64,000 bases of DNA from Paenibacillus sp. FJAT-29882 (GTDB lineage: Bacteria; Bacillota; Bacilli; Bacillales; DSM-1321): NCBI RefSeq assembly GCF_001510645.1, contig NZ_LMVB01000005.1, positions 102,019-166,018 on the forward strand, in the 5' to 3' direction. The notes below the pieces were generated by a model. The model did not search any database and was not told the DNA's origin. It saw nothing but the letters and a program-made list of their open reading frames with translations. Position numbers and translations under genes: made by a program. This document shows positions 17,074-26,528 of this stretch, in pieces (the stretch's first letter is position 1; every line of letters starts with the position of its first letter).

Positions 17074-18582
17074 CTAATTGTAATACAGGTTCTCAGTCGG
17101 ATATACTGGATCATTGGTGATGTCGATTCCAAGCTTCTTAAAGGTCTGTTCGTTTTCCCTATTCAATATAACCGTAGAATGAGCTTGTGTGTCTTTTAAA
17201 TTCGGCAGTTGCTTATAAGCCAGCTCAGAAGTAGGGTTGGTGACCGCACTGATTGCCAGTGCAATCAGCACTTCATTGGCGCTTAGTGTCGGGACTCGGC
17301 TGTTCAAATCATCGGTTTTCAACCGTTGAATCGTCTGCAAAATCATCGGTGACAACAAATCAATTTCATCGGCAATATTGGCCAATTTCTTCAACCCATT
17401 CAGAATCGCGGCTGCCGAAGCATCCATCAAAGTTGTCGTTCGACCGGTGATCATCTCGCCATTTGGCAGTTCTATCGCAATTACGGCTTGCAAATTCGTG
17501 CTGTCAATTCTCTCTTGGATTGCTTTCGCATAATTACGGGCCGGCGATACAGGTGCCCGATCCTCTTTCTTTAAGTCAGTCTCTTCCAAAATCACTTGCA
17601 TATGGCGCACACTATCTTCATCGGCAAGCCCTTTTTTATAGTCGTTCTCTACGACGAAACTGCGCCGAATGATTTCCTGCCTGGCAGCTTCCTGCACGAC
17701 CATATCGTCGGTGATACCCGATTTCAGACGATTAACACCCATATCGGTCGGTGAGCGGTAAACAGACTCTTTACCAGTAATCCTTTCAATAATCCGTTTG
17801 ATGACAGGAAACGTCTCAATATCACGATTGTAATTGATCGCTACTTTCCCGTATGCTTCATAGTGATAATTGTCAATCATATTAACGTCTTTCAAATCGA
17901 CGGTAGCCGCTTCATAAGCGATATTTACCGGGTGCTTTAACGGCAAGTTCCAAACCGGAAAAGTCTCAAACTTGGCATAGCCGACTTTATTCCCCAGTTT
18001 ATTCTCATGGTACATTTGGTTAAGGCAGGTTGCAAGCTTTCCGCTGGCCGGGCCAGGTGCCGTTACTACCACGATTGGCTTTGTCGTTTTAATATAGGGA
18101 TTCATCGCAAATCCCCCCTCGCCAATGACCGCGTCCACATTTGTGGGATAACCTTTGATTTCGCTGTGGGTGCAGACGCTAATTCCGCTTCTCTCAAGCT
18201 TGGTCATAAATACTTTGGCTGTTGGCTGTCCTTGATAACGAGTGAGCAAGACACTGTTGACAGAAATGCCATATGCCCGGTATTCATCGATTAAGCGCAA
18301 GACATCTTGGTCATAAGTGATACCGTAATCTTCACGGACTTTGTTCCGCTCGATGTCTCCAGCGTACACACAGATGATGATTTCCGCATTTTCTTTCAGC
18401 GTATTCAATAATTTGATCTTGGCATCTTCATCAAATCCAGGCAAGACACGCTTGGCATGTTTGTCGCCTATCAATTTTCCGCCAAATTCCAAGTAAAGTT
18501 TATCATACTGCTGCACCCGTTCTAGGATGTAGGCAGATTGTTCTTGCAAATATTTCTCCGAATCAAATCCAACTTTTTTCAT
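17074..18582 (-). CDS. DUF1846 family protein
   Basis: A 502-residue soluble protein of the DUF1846 family, full length. Seen are the start [60 protein letters not shown], the P-loop-like [20 protein letters not shown], and [19 protein letters not shown]. The last is strongly conserved. The molecular function is not known to me. The ATG at 18582 follows AATTAAATGAAAA with GGGCGGAAATT further up (GGCGG about nine bases away). The DNA looks richer in G and C than its neighbours, which fits acquisition by transfer. It lies in the cassette segment nearest rlmH. Confidence 0.85.
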   Translation of the reverse strand: MKKVGFDSEKYLQEQSAYILERVQQYDKLYLEFGGKLIGDKHAKRVLPGFDEDAKIKLLNTLKENAEIIICVYAGDIERNKVREDYGITYDQDVLRLIDEYRAYGISVNSVLLTRYQGQPTAKVFMTKLERSGISVCTHSEIKGYPTNVDAVIGEGGFAMNPYIKTTKPIVVVTAPGPASGKLATCLNQMYHENKLGNKVGYAKFETFPVWNLPLKHPVNIAYEAATVDLKDVNMIDNYHYEAYGKVAINYNRDIETFPVIKRIIERITGKESVYRSPTDMGVNRLKSGITDDMVVQEAARQEIIRRSFVVENDYKKGLADEDSVRHMQVILEETDLKKEDRAPVSPARNYAKAIQERIDSTNLQAVIAIELPNGEMITGRTTTLMDASAAAILNGLKKLANIADEIDLLSPMILQTIQRLKTDDLNSRVPTLSANEVLIALAISAVTNPTSELAYKQLPNLKDTQAHSTVILNRENEQTFKKLGIDITNDPVYPTENLYYN

Positions 18583-18734
18583 TTAATTTCCGCCCGCCTT
18601 CTATACTTCAAGCTTTCTCTTAAACCGATAGATAAAAACGCCTTAAGAGAGAATACTAACTAAAATACATCTTTTATCATTATAAAGCTTTTAAAAAAAT
18701 AGACAAAGGAAAACTGGCCCAATCGTTTCAGTGA

Positions 18735-19184
18735 TTGGGTCATTCTAATTTGATTGATAATTTTTTAACTATTTTTAAGAAATACAACAAAATCGTTCTA
18801 TTCGGACTAGGTCCATCATTTTTTTGTGTGGAATACTTTGCTTATAAACTCGCTCTTGTATCTGGAAAAAATACTTTTTCGACCCAAAGTGAAACGTATG
18901 CTCAACATTTGGTTGATGAAGAAACTCTTTTTATTGTTTTTTCAGTAACTGGTAAATACACTTCCTTTGAAAACCTTTTTAATGCAATAAAGTCTTGTGG
19001 GACTGAAATATTGCTAATTTTAGAAGAGTATAACAATTCTTTAGCTTTAGAAATTGAAAATATATTTTACTTAACAAAATCTACTCAAAATGAAAGTCTG
19101 TTACCTTTTGAAAAAACCCGAACCGTATTCTTTATTTTCATAGAAGAAGTTATTGCAAGATTAATGTCAGAACGTGAGACATAA
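18735..19184 (+). pseudogene. SIS-domain fragment of a MurR/RpiR-type regulator
   Basis: The 149-codon frame starts at a TTG directly behind a stop. It reads YNKIVLFGLGPSFFCVEYFA, FIVFSVTGKYTSFENLFNAI and IKSCGTEILLILEE, the three conserved parts of a sugar-isomerase (SIS) domain of the RpiR family (SxxG-type phosphosugar loop, here degenerate). The N-terminal HTH_6 domain of about 80-100 residues is absent, and no good ribosome-binding site precedes the TTG. A hairpin CCCAATC/GATTGGG covers the start. It is most likely a 5'-truncated relic; a free-standing SIS protein is the alternative. Confidence 0.6.
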
Positions 19185-19197
19185 AAAAGATGACTAA

Positions 19198-19381
19198 AAG
19201 GGACAAAGGGACAGGTCCCGTGTCCCTTTGTGTAAGAGAACAATCTTCCCCAATCCTTAACATTTCCTAGATGAACAAGTTTAAGGATAACAAGAGGTCC
19301 ATCAACCGCCATATCTGTTCTAGAAAATGCGGGAGGGACAACATGGTACCTGTCCCCTCGTCCTTTGAAGGACTTTTTTAC
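19198..19381. repeat. Hairpin-rich stretch with GGGACA repeats
   Basis: Contains ACAAAGGGACA/TGTCCCTTTGT (about 19202-19231), GGGACA/TGTCCC (about 19335-19355) and GTCC/GGAC followed by TTTTTT (about 19362-19381). The GGGACAGGT-type hairpin is a common dispersed repeat in Bacillaceae intergenic DNA. The last one could end transcription of the SIS fragment. Confidence 0.45.
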
Positions 19382-19417
19382 TGAATTTATTTTAATACAT
19401 TACAATAAAAAACTCAT

Positions 19418-19438
19418 TTACTTATGGTACGGCTCACC
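19418..19438 (-). repeat. rlmH 3'-end, original copy of the att-like repeat
   Basis: Encodes the last codons GEPYHK and the TAA of rlmH. In staphylococci the same codons form attB of SCC elements. Here this sequence recurs as direct repeats at 15573, 8493, 7368 and 4286. Confidence 0.75.
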
Positions 19439-19897
19439 CCGATTGATCCGATAAGCCCGATACACCTGCTCGACCAAAATCAATCTCATCAATTGATGAG
19501 GGAAGGTCATTTTTGAAAAGGAGAGGGCTTCGTCAGCACGTTGCATCACTTCTTTGCTTAGACCTAATGACCCGCCGATAATAAAAGTAATTTTACTTTT
19601 TCCATAAGTCGCTAGCTTATCAAGCGTGTCTGCCAGTTCTTCAGAAGTTTTCATTTTCCCTTCGATTGCAAGAGCTATGACATGGGCATCGGGATTGACT
19701 TTGGCTAGAATTCTTTGTCCTTCCTTTTCCTTAATTTGCAACATTTCGATTTCACTTAATGTTTCTGGCGCTTTTTCATCTGGCAGCTCAACAATTTCCA
19801 TTTTGGCATAGGCAGACATTCGCTTCATATATTCGTCGATGCCCTGTTTTAGATATTTTTCTTTTAGCTTTCCTACAGTTATAATTGTTATATTCAT
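19418..19897 (-). CDS. rlmH: 23S rRNA pseudouridine-1915 N3-methyltransferase RlmH
   Basis: A 159-residue SPOUT methyltransferase that methylates pseudouridine 1915 of 23S rRNA in assembled ribosomes, using SAM. Seen are the start [20 protein letters not shown], the SAM-knot motif [20 protein letters not shown] (about 102-121), and the end [20 protein letters not shown] with GEPYHK. Length is exact for the family. The gene is intact even though its last 21 bases act as the proposed attachment site: the integration keeps the stop codon. Immediately downstream begins the accessory array; upstream is a DnaA-box cluster. Confidence 0.97.
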   Translation of the reverse strand: MNITIITVGKLKEKYLKQGIDEYMKRMSAYAKMEIVELPDEKAPETLSEIEMLQIKEKEGQRILAKVNPDAHVIALAIEGKMKTSEELADTLDKLATYGKSKITFIIGGSLGLSKEVMQRADEALSFSKMTFPHQLMRLILVEQVYRAYRINRGEPYHK

Positions 19898-19931
19898 GTT
19901 ATCCTCACTTTACAAACAGCTTACAAACACG

Positions 19932-20269
19932 TTATCCACAAAAGTTATCCACATATCCACATTTACTATCCACATCTTGTATAGGAATATTAGTTCCCTA
20001 CTATATATACCGCCATGTTTTGACAATATTCACAGGTTGTTGATAACTTCAATTCACTAGGTACACTATTAAGAGTCGGATACGTTTCTTCCTCTACTAC
20101 CACAGTATCCAGTGCCATATCAACATGATCATCACAACAATAAATCATTCATTTCTCTCCTTTATATCGACATTATTCATGTTTAATTTCCTCATTCGCT
20201 TATATGAACTAGTTATCCACAAATCTAACGATCGCATTCACTTTATTGCTACTTTTCCGCTTATCCACA
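19932..20269 (+). promoter_or_regulatory. DnaA-box cluster upstream of rlmH
   Basis: TTATCCACA occurs perfectly at 19932-19940, 19945-19953, 20213-20221 and 20261-20269, with partial boxes TATCCACA at about 19955 and 19967. B. subtilis has DnaA-box clusters outside oriC that hold DnaA and damp initiation; I recall one near yydA (the rlmH homologue), but cannot verify it here. Confidence 0.65.
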
Positions 20270-20302
20270 TGTTATCTTAACAAAAAACTGAAAAAACACA
20301 AT

Positions 20303-20361
20303 AAAAACGAGGGTGCCTCAAAGGCAAAGTGTCAGACCCTTGTGAGGCTCCCCCGTTTTTT
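20303..20361 (-). terminator. Terminator of htrA
   Basis: On the minus strand AACGGGGGAGCCTCA pairs with TGAGGCACCCTCGTT, followed by TTTATTG. The loop is long (about 25 bases). Confidence 0.6.
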
Positions 20362-20363
20362 CA

Positions 20364-21569
20364 TTACATTTGTTGTTCTACTGACAAATCCATCGTCGTT
20401 TTCAATTGTTTACCGTTACGATAATAGGTTACGTCTAACTTATCTCCAATTTTCTTTTCGTTATATAAGTATTTACGTAAATCAACAACATCGGTAACTT
20501 TCTTGCCATCCAATGCAACAATCACATCAAACTCCTCTAGTCCCGCTTTGGTTGCCGGTGAATTGGATTGAACACCAGTAATAGCGACACCACTCGTTAC
20601 ATCTGTAGGTAGCTTCAATGTGTTTTGCTGATGATATTGTGAAATTTCTTCAACTGATGCAAGGCTTACTCCCATAAATGGTCGTTTTACCTCACCAAAC
20701 TGTTCAAGGTCATGAATGATTGGGATTGCTGAATCAATAGGAATAGAAAGGCCAATCCCCTCCACTGCACTTTCTGCAATTTTCATGGAGTTAATTCCAA
20801 TGACTTGACCTTGCATATTAATGAGAGCTCCTCCGCTATTTCCAGGGTTAATGGCTGCATCCGTTTGGATAACCTCTGCGTTCCAATCAACCTGGCCATC
20901 CTCATTAATATCCACTTCAATCGTACGCTCTAAACCTGAAATGATTCCTTGTGTTACAGACCCTGAAAACTGTAGGCCTAATGGATTGCCAATGGCTACA
21001 ACTGGTTCACCTGGTTTTAAAGTAGACGAGGTCCCAAAATCAGCAACCGTCGGAACATTCGTACCATCGACTTCTACGACAGCCAAATCCATCCATGGGT
21101 CACTTCCTTTCAGCATGGCTGGAAGCTTGGTTCCGTCCACTAACGTTACTTCTAGTTCCGTTGCATTTTCAATAACGTGATTATTCGTCACTATGTAGGC
21201 CTTTCCATTTTCCTTTTTATACACAACACCCGATCCCGTTCCTGCCTCACGGTTTTCTTGATTTCCCCAAAATTTAGATTGCTGGATATTTGTAATCCCA
21301 ACAACCGCTGCACCGACCTTCTCTACCACGCCCGTTACAGCTGACGTAACATTAACAGATACTTGTTGTTGGACTTTCTCTGTTTTCCCTAGTCCATTCA
21401 CTTTTTCATTTTGATTCTGCCCATTAGAATTTGGATAACCTTGTAACATGAAGAAAACGAGCAATGCCCCGACAATTACTCCTGCGAGCGTTGATAAAAA
21501 GTATCCTCCTGGACGTCCTTTTCTTTTTTTGTTGCTGTTTTCATGCATATGATCATCGTAGTATCCCAA
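20364..21569 (-). CDS. htrC: Membrane-anchored HtrA-like serine protease
   Basis: A 401-residue DegP/HtrA protease. Seen are an N-terminal membrane anchor GGYFLSTLAGVIVGALLVFF (about residues 21-40), and a trypsin-like domain with His in VTNNHVIENATE, Asp in DPWMDLAVVEVD and nucleophilic Ser in INPGNSGGAL. A PDZ domain at about 300-390 includes GVAITGVQSNSPATKAGLEE. It degrades or refolds damaged proteins at the outer face of the membrane. The start is TTG at 21569 with GAGAGG upstream; an ATG eight codons in is possible. In B. subtilis the homologue (yycK/htrC) also follows the wal operon. It has its own terminator. Confidence 0.9.
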   Translation of the reverse strand: MGYYDDHMHENSNKKRKGRPGGYFLSTLAGVIVGALLVFFMLQGYPNSNGQNQNEKVNGLGKTEKVQQQVSVNVTSAVTGVVEKVGAAVVGITNIQQSKFWGNQENREAGTGSGVVYKKENGKAYIVTNNHVIENATELEVTLVDGTKLPAMLKGSDPWMDLAVVEVDGTNVPTVADFGTSSTLKPGEPVVAIGNPLGLQFSGSVTQGIISGLERTIEVDINEDGQVDWNAEVIQTDAAINPGNSGGALINMQGQVIGINSMKIAESAVEGIGLSIPIDSAIPIIHDLEQFGEVKRPFMGVSLASVEEISQYHQQNTLKLPTDVTSGVAITGVQSNSPATKAGLEEFDVIVALDGKKVTDVVDLRKYLYNEKKIGDKLDVTYYRNGKQLKTTMDLSVEQQM

Positions 21570-21743
21570 ATTTGTTCAATCCTCTCTTCCTTTAAAGATT
21601 AAATAAATGCCATACACTAGTCTTTGTTTATCTCTTCCATTATACTCATTTAAGACTAAAGATAAAAAAATTTTCCTTCATTCTGTATTCCTACCGTTTT
21701 CAACCTTTCAGGAACACCTTACACAAATGTTTCATCAAAAAAA

Positions 21744-21776
21744 AGGAATGAAAAGAGATCATCCCTTTTCATTCCT
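21744..21776 (-). terminator. Terminator of the wal operon
   Basis: AGGAATGAAAAG and CTTTTCATTCCT (plus 21744-21755 and 21765-21776) pair perfectly and are followed on the minus strand by eight T. The stem takes in the walJ stop codon. Confidence 0.88.
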
Positions 21777-22569
21777 AAACAAGTACTATTTCAGTTGGTT
21801 TTTTCGGGTCCGTATCATAGAGAGAGAATTGCTCCCCAACGATAATTCCTTTTGTTTGCAATGTTTGCTCAACAGACATACGTGCGAGATCTTTCATATT
21901 GTTATCAAGGCTTAGATGTGCCAGATAAATTCGTTTTGTCCGATCCCCTGCAACATCACTCATGGCAATTGCTGCATCTTCATTTGAAACATGCCCAAAA
22001 TCGCTCAAAATTCGTCGTTTAATACTCCAAGGGTATTTACCCATTCTTAGCATTGACACATCATGATTGCTTTCAAACACGTACATATCGGCATTATCAA
22101 TAATACCTTTCATTCTATCACTCACATAGCCTGTATCTGTAATTAAGACAAGCTTCTTATCACCTTGATGGAACACATAAAACATCGGCTCCGCTGCATC
22201 ATGGGAAACACCAAATGATTCAATATTTAAGTTCCCAAATGTTTTAATCTGTTCCATTTCAAATGTGAACTTTTGCTCAACCGGTACTTCGCCAATTATT
22301 CTCTCCATCGCATTCCATGTACTCATATTCGCATAAACTGGTAATTTATATTTACGCGCTATGACCCCAAGGCCTTTAACATGATCACTATGTTCATGTG
22401 TAACAAGAATACCTGATAACTTGGACATATCGCGGCCAATTTCATTGAATAATGCTTCCATCGCCTTGCCACTCAAGCCAGCATCGACAAGAAAAGAATG
22501 CTCTTCTGTCTCGACGAAAATAGCATTTCCCGTACTCCCGCTTGCGAGAACACTAAAATGCATACTCAT
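21775..22569 (-). CDS. walJ: MBL-fold metallohydrolase WalJ (YycJ)
   Basis: A 264-residue metallo-beta-lactamase-fold protein with the HxHxDH motif in [20 protein letters not shown] and later ligands in [10 protein letters not shown] and [13 protein letters not shown]. Known YycJ/WalJ acts with the WalRK system and has been linked to coordination of division with replication; it resembles nucleases. The ATG at 22569 is preferred to GTG at 22578, since it gives the family start [14 protein letters not shown] and has GGAGTGAGAGG in front. It is the last gene of the wal operon, six bases behind walI. Confidence 0.9.
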   Translation of the reverse strand: MSMHFSVLASGSTGNAIFVETEEHSFLVDAGLSGKAMEALFNEIGRDMSKLSGILVTHEHSDHVKGLGVIARKYKLPVYANMSTWNAMERIIGEVPVEQKFTFEMEQIKTFGNLNIESFGVSHDAAEPMFYVFHQGDKKLVLITDTGYVSDRMKGIIDNADMYVFESNHDVSMLRMGKYPWSIKRRILSDFGHVSNEDAAIAMSDVAGDRTKRIYLAHLSLDNNMKDLARMSVEQTLQTKGIIVGEQFSLYDTDPKKPTEIVLV

Positions 22570-22574
22570 ACCTC

Positions 22575-23384
22575 TCACTCCAATAATATTTTCTCCTCCG
22601 TATTCAATTCAATCACTTCTCCATCAAATGCATTTACGAACAAGTCCTGTTTGTCATCTACAATCATTCGCCAAGTAGGCACTAACAGAAAAGATGAAGA
22701 AGAAGAGTTGGATTGTAAAGAATTATAATAACCAAGCTGAAAATTGGTTATCTCACTATCTGGCGGAATATCTCCTTTTAAATAGAGAGCTTCGATGGCC
22801 TTTATCGGAAGGATCATTTCTTTCGGTTCATTAAATTCTTCAATATCCTCTAGATACGTTTGTTCGTATGAAATGATTTCCTTATCTTCATTTAAAAATA
22901 GCGTTACCTTGCCCTTACTATTATTATAAAAGATCTTACTATCAAAAGCCTGATAATAAACAATTGAATGACTTGTTTTATCGTATGTCCAATAGCTATA
23001 ATCTTCACCATGATAGATATTTTCCTTTATGAAAAGATCAATTTCACTCGTTTGTAATTTTTCACTAACTTTGGTTTTATTTTTAAACGTGCCTACTAGT
23101 TTCGTTCTTTCTACATCTGCCATCAAAAGATCTTGGTCTTTCAAAGACTTCAGATCATCCTTTTTAAAAACCTTCGTTTTCGCGACTAAATAGTTTTCCT
23201 TTTGCTTTTGTTTAGGCATAGGAGTATACGTTATGTTTTCTTCCTTTAAAAGCTCTTCAATAGGAGTTTGAGACATGTAATCATATTTATTATCATTTTT
23301 CTTCCCCATAAATTGATCCAAAAGAAAAATATCAAGAATGAGAAACACCATAATGAATATGGTCTTCGTTCGATTCCAATCCAT
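22575..23384 (-). CDS. walI: Two-component regulatory protein WalI (YycI)
   Basis: A 269-residue bitopic membrane protein: [20 protein letters not shown] begins with a short cytoplasmic tail and one helix, the rest is extracellular. With WalH it forms a ternary complex with the sensor WalK through the membrane helices and restrains its activity. It starts in the stop of walH (1-base overlap) and is followed by walJ. The low sequence conservation of this family is evident, but the start motif and position are typical. Confidence 0.9.
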   Translation of the reverse strand: MDWNRTKTIFIMVFLILDIFLLDQFMGKKNDNKYDYMSQTPIEELLKEENITYTPMPKQKQKENYLVAKTKVFKKDDLKSLKDQDLLMADVERTKLVGTFKNKTKVSEKLQTSEIDLFIKENIYHGEDYSYWTYDKTSHSIVYYQAFDSKIFYNNSKGKVTLFLNEDKEIISYEQTYLEDIEEFNEPKEMILPIKAIEALYLKGDIPPDSEITNFQLGYYNSLQSNSSSSSFLLVPTWRMIVDDKQDLFVNAFDGEVIELNTEEKILLE

Positions 23385-24700
23385 TATCGATCCGCTCCTT
23401 TTTGCTCAAAAGGTAAGATGATCCATGTTCCTCCATATCGGTAATACCAAGCAGGTTCCAAGATGACACCTTTCGAATTAAGTGTAGACTTGGTCATGCG
23501 ATAGCCAATTTCAAGGTCTTCAATCGCTTCAGGGTTAAAATTCCTGATATTTTTCAAAGCTGTTACCGCTTCTTCACCAGAAGGAAGCAATTTATCAGGC
23601 TCTTCTTCTGAAGGATAAGGGAAATCTAGATAAAAATACGGACGTTGATATTGATAGATTTCCCCATTCCCCCAAACCTGTTCAATTTCTGCCATCCCTA
23701 CTTCGTTAAATACTGGAAGTCCATTAACAAATAAACGAAAGACTACCCTTTGTGCACCTTGCGATAGCTCAGCAAGCCGAAACCTTTTATCCCAACCTGC
23801 ATGGTCATTCACAAGGTCAATGCTTTGCTGTAATAATTCACTCGTACTACTAAATCCGTTTTTCTTTTGTGATGGGTTGATGAAATTAATCATCGATAAA
23901 TTACGGTCAACAGATAATAGCCGGGTCCCATCAGTAAATTCTTCAACCTCAGAGACATACTCTTGGCGAACGGATGTTGGATCAGTAAATAAGGCATACT
24001 TAAAGTTATTAATATTCATATCTCCCACTTGATAACTATACTGCTTCATAGGAGTACGGTCTTTTAAAAGATAGATTTCCTTTGTCTTATTGACCTGGTA
24101 CGTTATATATTCAGGATACTCATTCGCATTTTTATAGTACATTTCATAAAATGTACGAATACTTTCTCCATTGACGATGGTTTGAATAACTGTCTTATTT
24201 TCTGTTGAAATAAAGTAAATCTTTGCTTCCTCCATATTACTATTTGCAGAAGTAAATATAATTTTATCAAAAGAAAACTCAGGAACCTCACTCATTTCAA
24301 CATTAAATACAGACTTATAGAGCTTGAATGGTATTTGATCAGTAAAGTTAATTTCTGTATTCGCTTTTGAATGGATAAATGTTAGAAATCCCATTTCACT
24401 GGCTTGATGAGAAATATCTTCAAAGCTGTATAATGACCAGTTCCAGAACGCGGACTGGATGTTATTCATTTTCTCTTCATCATTCATTTGAAAACGCTGC
24501 TCTCCCACACGTAATAAAACATTCTTTGGTTTCACAACATCCGCAATATTTTTTGTATCACTTGCTACTTTAAAATACTCACTCTGATCTGTCTTTTTTA
24601 AGGTTGGCTGATAGGTCCAAATTTGCCAAGTTAAATAAGCGCTCATAAAAACTAATATCAATAGAACAATGCTTTTCATTCTTTCAAAACTCATGACCAA
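23384..24700 (-). CDS. walH: Two-component regulatory protein WalH (YycH)
   Basis: A 438-residue protein with one N-terminal membrane helix (MKSIVLLILVFMSAYLTWQI) and a large extracellular part. The segment LTWQIWTYQPTLKKTD is typical of YycH. It binds WalK and WalI and dampens WalK kinase activity. The start overlaps the 3' end of walK by ten bases, so it is translationally coupled. Length is normal. Confidence 0.92.
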   Translation of the reverse strand: MVMSFERMKSIVLLILVFMSAYLTWQIWTYQPTLKKTDQSEYFKVASDTKNIADVVKPKNVLLRVGEQRFQMNDEEKMNNIQSAFWNWSLYSFEDISHQASEMGFLTFIHSKANTEINFTDQIPFKLYKSVFNVEMSEVPEFSFDKIIFTSANSNMEEAKIYFISTENKTVIQTIVNGESIRTFYEMYYKNANEYPEYITYQVNKTKEIYLLKDRTPMKQYSYQVGDMNINNFKYALFTDPTSVRQEYVSEVEEFTDGTRLLSVDRNLSMINFINPSQKKNGFSSTSELLQQSIDLVNDHAGWDKRFRLAELSQGAQRVVFRLFVNGLPVFNEVGMAEIEQVWGNGEIYQYQRPYFYLDFPYPSEEEPDKLLPSGEEAVTALKNIRNFNPEAIEDLEIGYRMTKSTLNSKGVILEPAWYYRYGGTWIILPFEQKGADR

Positions 24701-26523
24701 TCATCCTCTTGCTCCAGCTCGTAAGGAAGGGTGAAATAGATCGTTGTTCCTTTTCCTTCCACACTTTTAGCCCAGATTTTCCCGCCATGGGCGACAATCA
24801 TTTCCTTTGCAATCGCCAAGCCAAGGCCAGTTCCTCCAAGATTCCTTGATCTAGCTTTATCCACTCGATAAAATCGCTCAAAAATCTTTTCTAAATTACT
24901 TTTAGGAATCCCAACACCTTCATCACTAATACTAATGATAATAGACTTTTCCTCATCCTTAACTCTGAATGTAATCTGGCCGCCTTCAGGTGAGTACTTG
25001 GTCGCGTTTGAGATAATATTATAAAGAACTTGGGTAATTTTATCTTCATCAATATCAACGAAGAATGATTCTTTAGGAATGTATCGTTTAAATGTAATCG
25101 TCTCTTTTTTTGACATTTCAAGACGGTCAATTAGGTGGTTAAAGAAATCATTAAAATTCACCCAGCCACTTTTTAACTTATAGTCCCGGCTGTCCATTTT
25201 CGATAACTGTAATAAGTCGTTAACTAGTCGAATCATACGCTCTGTTTCATTTTGTGTTACGTTTAGAAAGGAAGGTGCAATCGCTTCATCCTTCCAAGCC
25301 CCTTCCGCTAATGCTTCCAAATAACTGCGCATTGTTGTTAACGGCGTCCGTAATTCATGGGAAACGTTGGCCACAAATTCACGACGTTCTTCTTCAATCT
25401 TTTCCTGCTCTGTAATGTCATGAAGCACCGTAATAAGACCATTCACAAAACCTGTTTCTTTTTGAATTACAGAAAAGTTAGCACGAAGAATATACGGTTG
25501 TTTCGGCTTGCTGTAGTCTAAAATGACGGAATCACGCTCTTCTAGTAAATCCTCAAACGTATAGTCTTCTTCAAGATCCAATAATTCAATGATGGGTTGA
25601 TTTAGTACTGTTTCACGTGAAACATCCAATAACTTTGCCGCAGGTTCATTAATTAAAATGACTCGTCCCCGACGATCAGTCGAAATGACACCATCAGTCA
25701 TATAGGATAGAATGGATGATAACTTTCTCCGTTCACCTTCCGTACTAGATTGTGAATCCTGCAGTCTTTTCGTTAAATTATTGAAGGTTACAGCCAACTG
25801 GCCAATTTCATCATCCCCATATACTTTAACTTTTCTTGAGAAATTCCCTTTCGACATCGCAATGGCTTGTCTACGCATATCAGTCATTGGTCTCGTAATT
25901 GTTTTTGCCAACCAAACACCTAATAATGCGGTGATACTTAAGGCGATGGCTGTCCCGGTGATGAAAATGTGATTAATTTCATTTAATTGATCAAAAATGT
26001 TTTCCATATCCGCGATTACATAAACTGCACCAATAACCTTTTTATTATAGTCTACTGGAACGGTTAAAACCCAGACACGCCTATTTGTTTTCCGATCATA
26101 AAATACATCCTGATCCGCAGCTCCTAAAACAAGAGTCCGTTTAATAATATCTTCCGTCGTCTTTTTACCAACGATCGACTGATTACCAGGGTCAGATGTC
26201 CCAAGTACACGACGACTGCGAAGCTCTATGACTTGAACCTCGGTTATATTATTTGAAGATTTATCGCGATCTTTTAAAATTGTGTTAATTGCATCTTCAA
26301 GGGTGGGGTCATCATCGTCTCTTTCCTTGACCATTTCTTCACTTATACTATACGTTAGAAGATTCACATGACCACGTATAGAACTCTGAAAGTTATTAAC
26401 AAGATTGTCTTCTAATTTCCCAATAAAATAAACGCCAATAATTTGCATGGCAACAAAAATAAGTAGTAGATAAATGACTACAAATTTCACGTGAATGGAA
26501 CGAAGTAAACCGACCTTTTTCAT
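24691..26523 (-). CDS. walK: Cell-wall sensor histidine kinase WalK
   Basis: A 610-residue sensor kinase. In order: membrane helix about 10-30, an extracytoplasmic Cache-like domain about 35-180, helix about 183-203 (IFITGTAIALSITALLGVWL), HAMP about 205-255, PAS about 262-370, HisKA with phospho-acceptor His in FVANVSHELRTPLTTMRSYL, and HATPase_c with NATKYSPEGG, DEGVGIPKSNLEKIFERFYR and GGTGLGLAIAKEMI. It phosphorylates WalR in response to the state of peptidoglycan and the divisome. Its coding sequence carries a perfect parS site (25609-25624). Five bases behind walR. Confidence 0.97.
   Translation of the reverse strand: MKKVGLLRSIHVKFVVIYLLLIFVAMQIIGVYFIGKLEDNLVNNFQSSIRGHVNLLTYSISEEMVKERDDDDPTLEDAINTILKDRDKSSNNITEVQVIELRSRRVLGTSDPGNQSIVGKKTTEDIIKRTLVLGAADQDVFYDRKTNRRVWVLTVPVDYNKKVIGAVYVIADMENIFDQLNEINHIFITGTAIALSITALLGVWLAKTITRPMTDMRRQAIAMSKGNFSRKVKVYGDDEIGQLAVTFNNLTKRLQDSQSSTEGERRKLSSILSYMTDGVISTDRRGRVILINEPAAKLLDVSRETVLNQPIIELLDLEEDYTFEDLLEERDSVILDYSKPKQPYILRANFSVIQKETGFVNGLITVLHDITEQEKIEEERREFVANVSHELRTPLTTMRSYLEALAEGAWKDEAIAPSFLNVTQNETERMIRLVNDLLQLSKMDSRDYKLKSGWVNFNDFFNHLIDRLEMSKKETITFKRYIPKESFFVDIDEDKITQVLYNIISNATKYSPEGGQITFRVKDEEKSIIISISDEGVGIPKSNLEKIFERFYRVDKARSRNLGGTGLGLAIAKEMIVAHGGKIWAKSVEGKGTTIYFTLPYELEQEDDWS
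25609..25624. promoter_or_regulatory. parS site in walK
   Basis: TGTTTCACGTGAAACA is the perfect palindromic parS consensus bound by ParB (Spo0J). It lies inside walK, some 17 kb from parB. Confidence 0.9.
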
Positions 26524-26528
26524 GTTAC

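Larger units (their letters stand above)
19898..20363. other. rlmH-htrA gap with DnaA-box cluster
   Basis: A 466-base AT-rich gap between rlmH and htrA, both read leftward. It holds at least four perfect TTATCCACA sites (19932-20269) and the htrA terminator (20303-20361). Short frames of 60-80 codons are visible but lack ribosome sites. Confidence 0.6.

Noticed and set aside
4286..19438. ccr serine recombinase or integrase gene within the island
   Set aside because: No open frame between the repeats has a resolvase catalytic motif or tyrosine-recombinase signature. The only mobile enzyme is the dead IS3 transposase.
19932..20269. CRISPR-like spaced repeats upstream of rlmH
   Set aside because: The repeated unit is the nine-base DnaA box with irregular spacing. 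No CRISPR array or cas gene is seen anywhere in the window.
26484..26500. Second parS in walK (TTTCACGTGAA core)
   Set aside because: Outer bases do not fit; too degenerate to call next to the perfect site at 25609.
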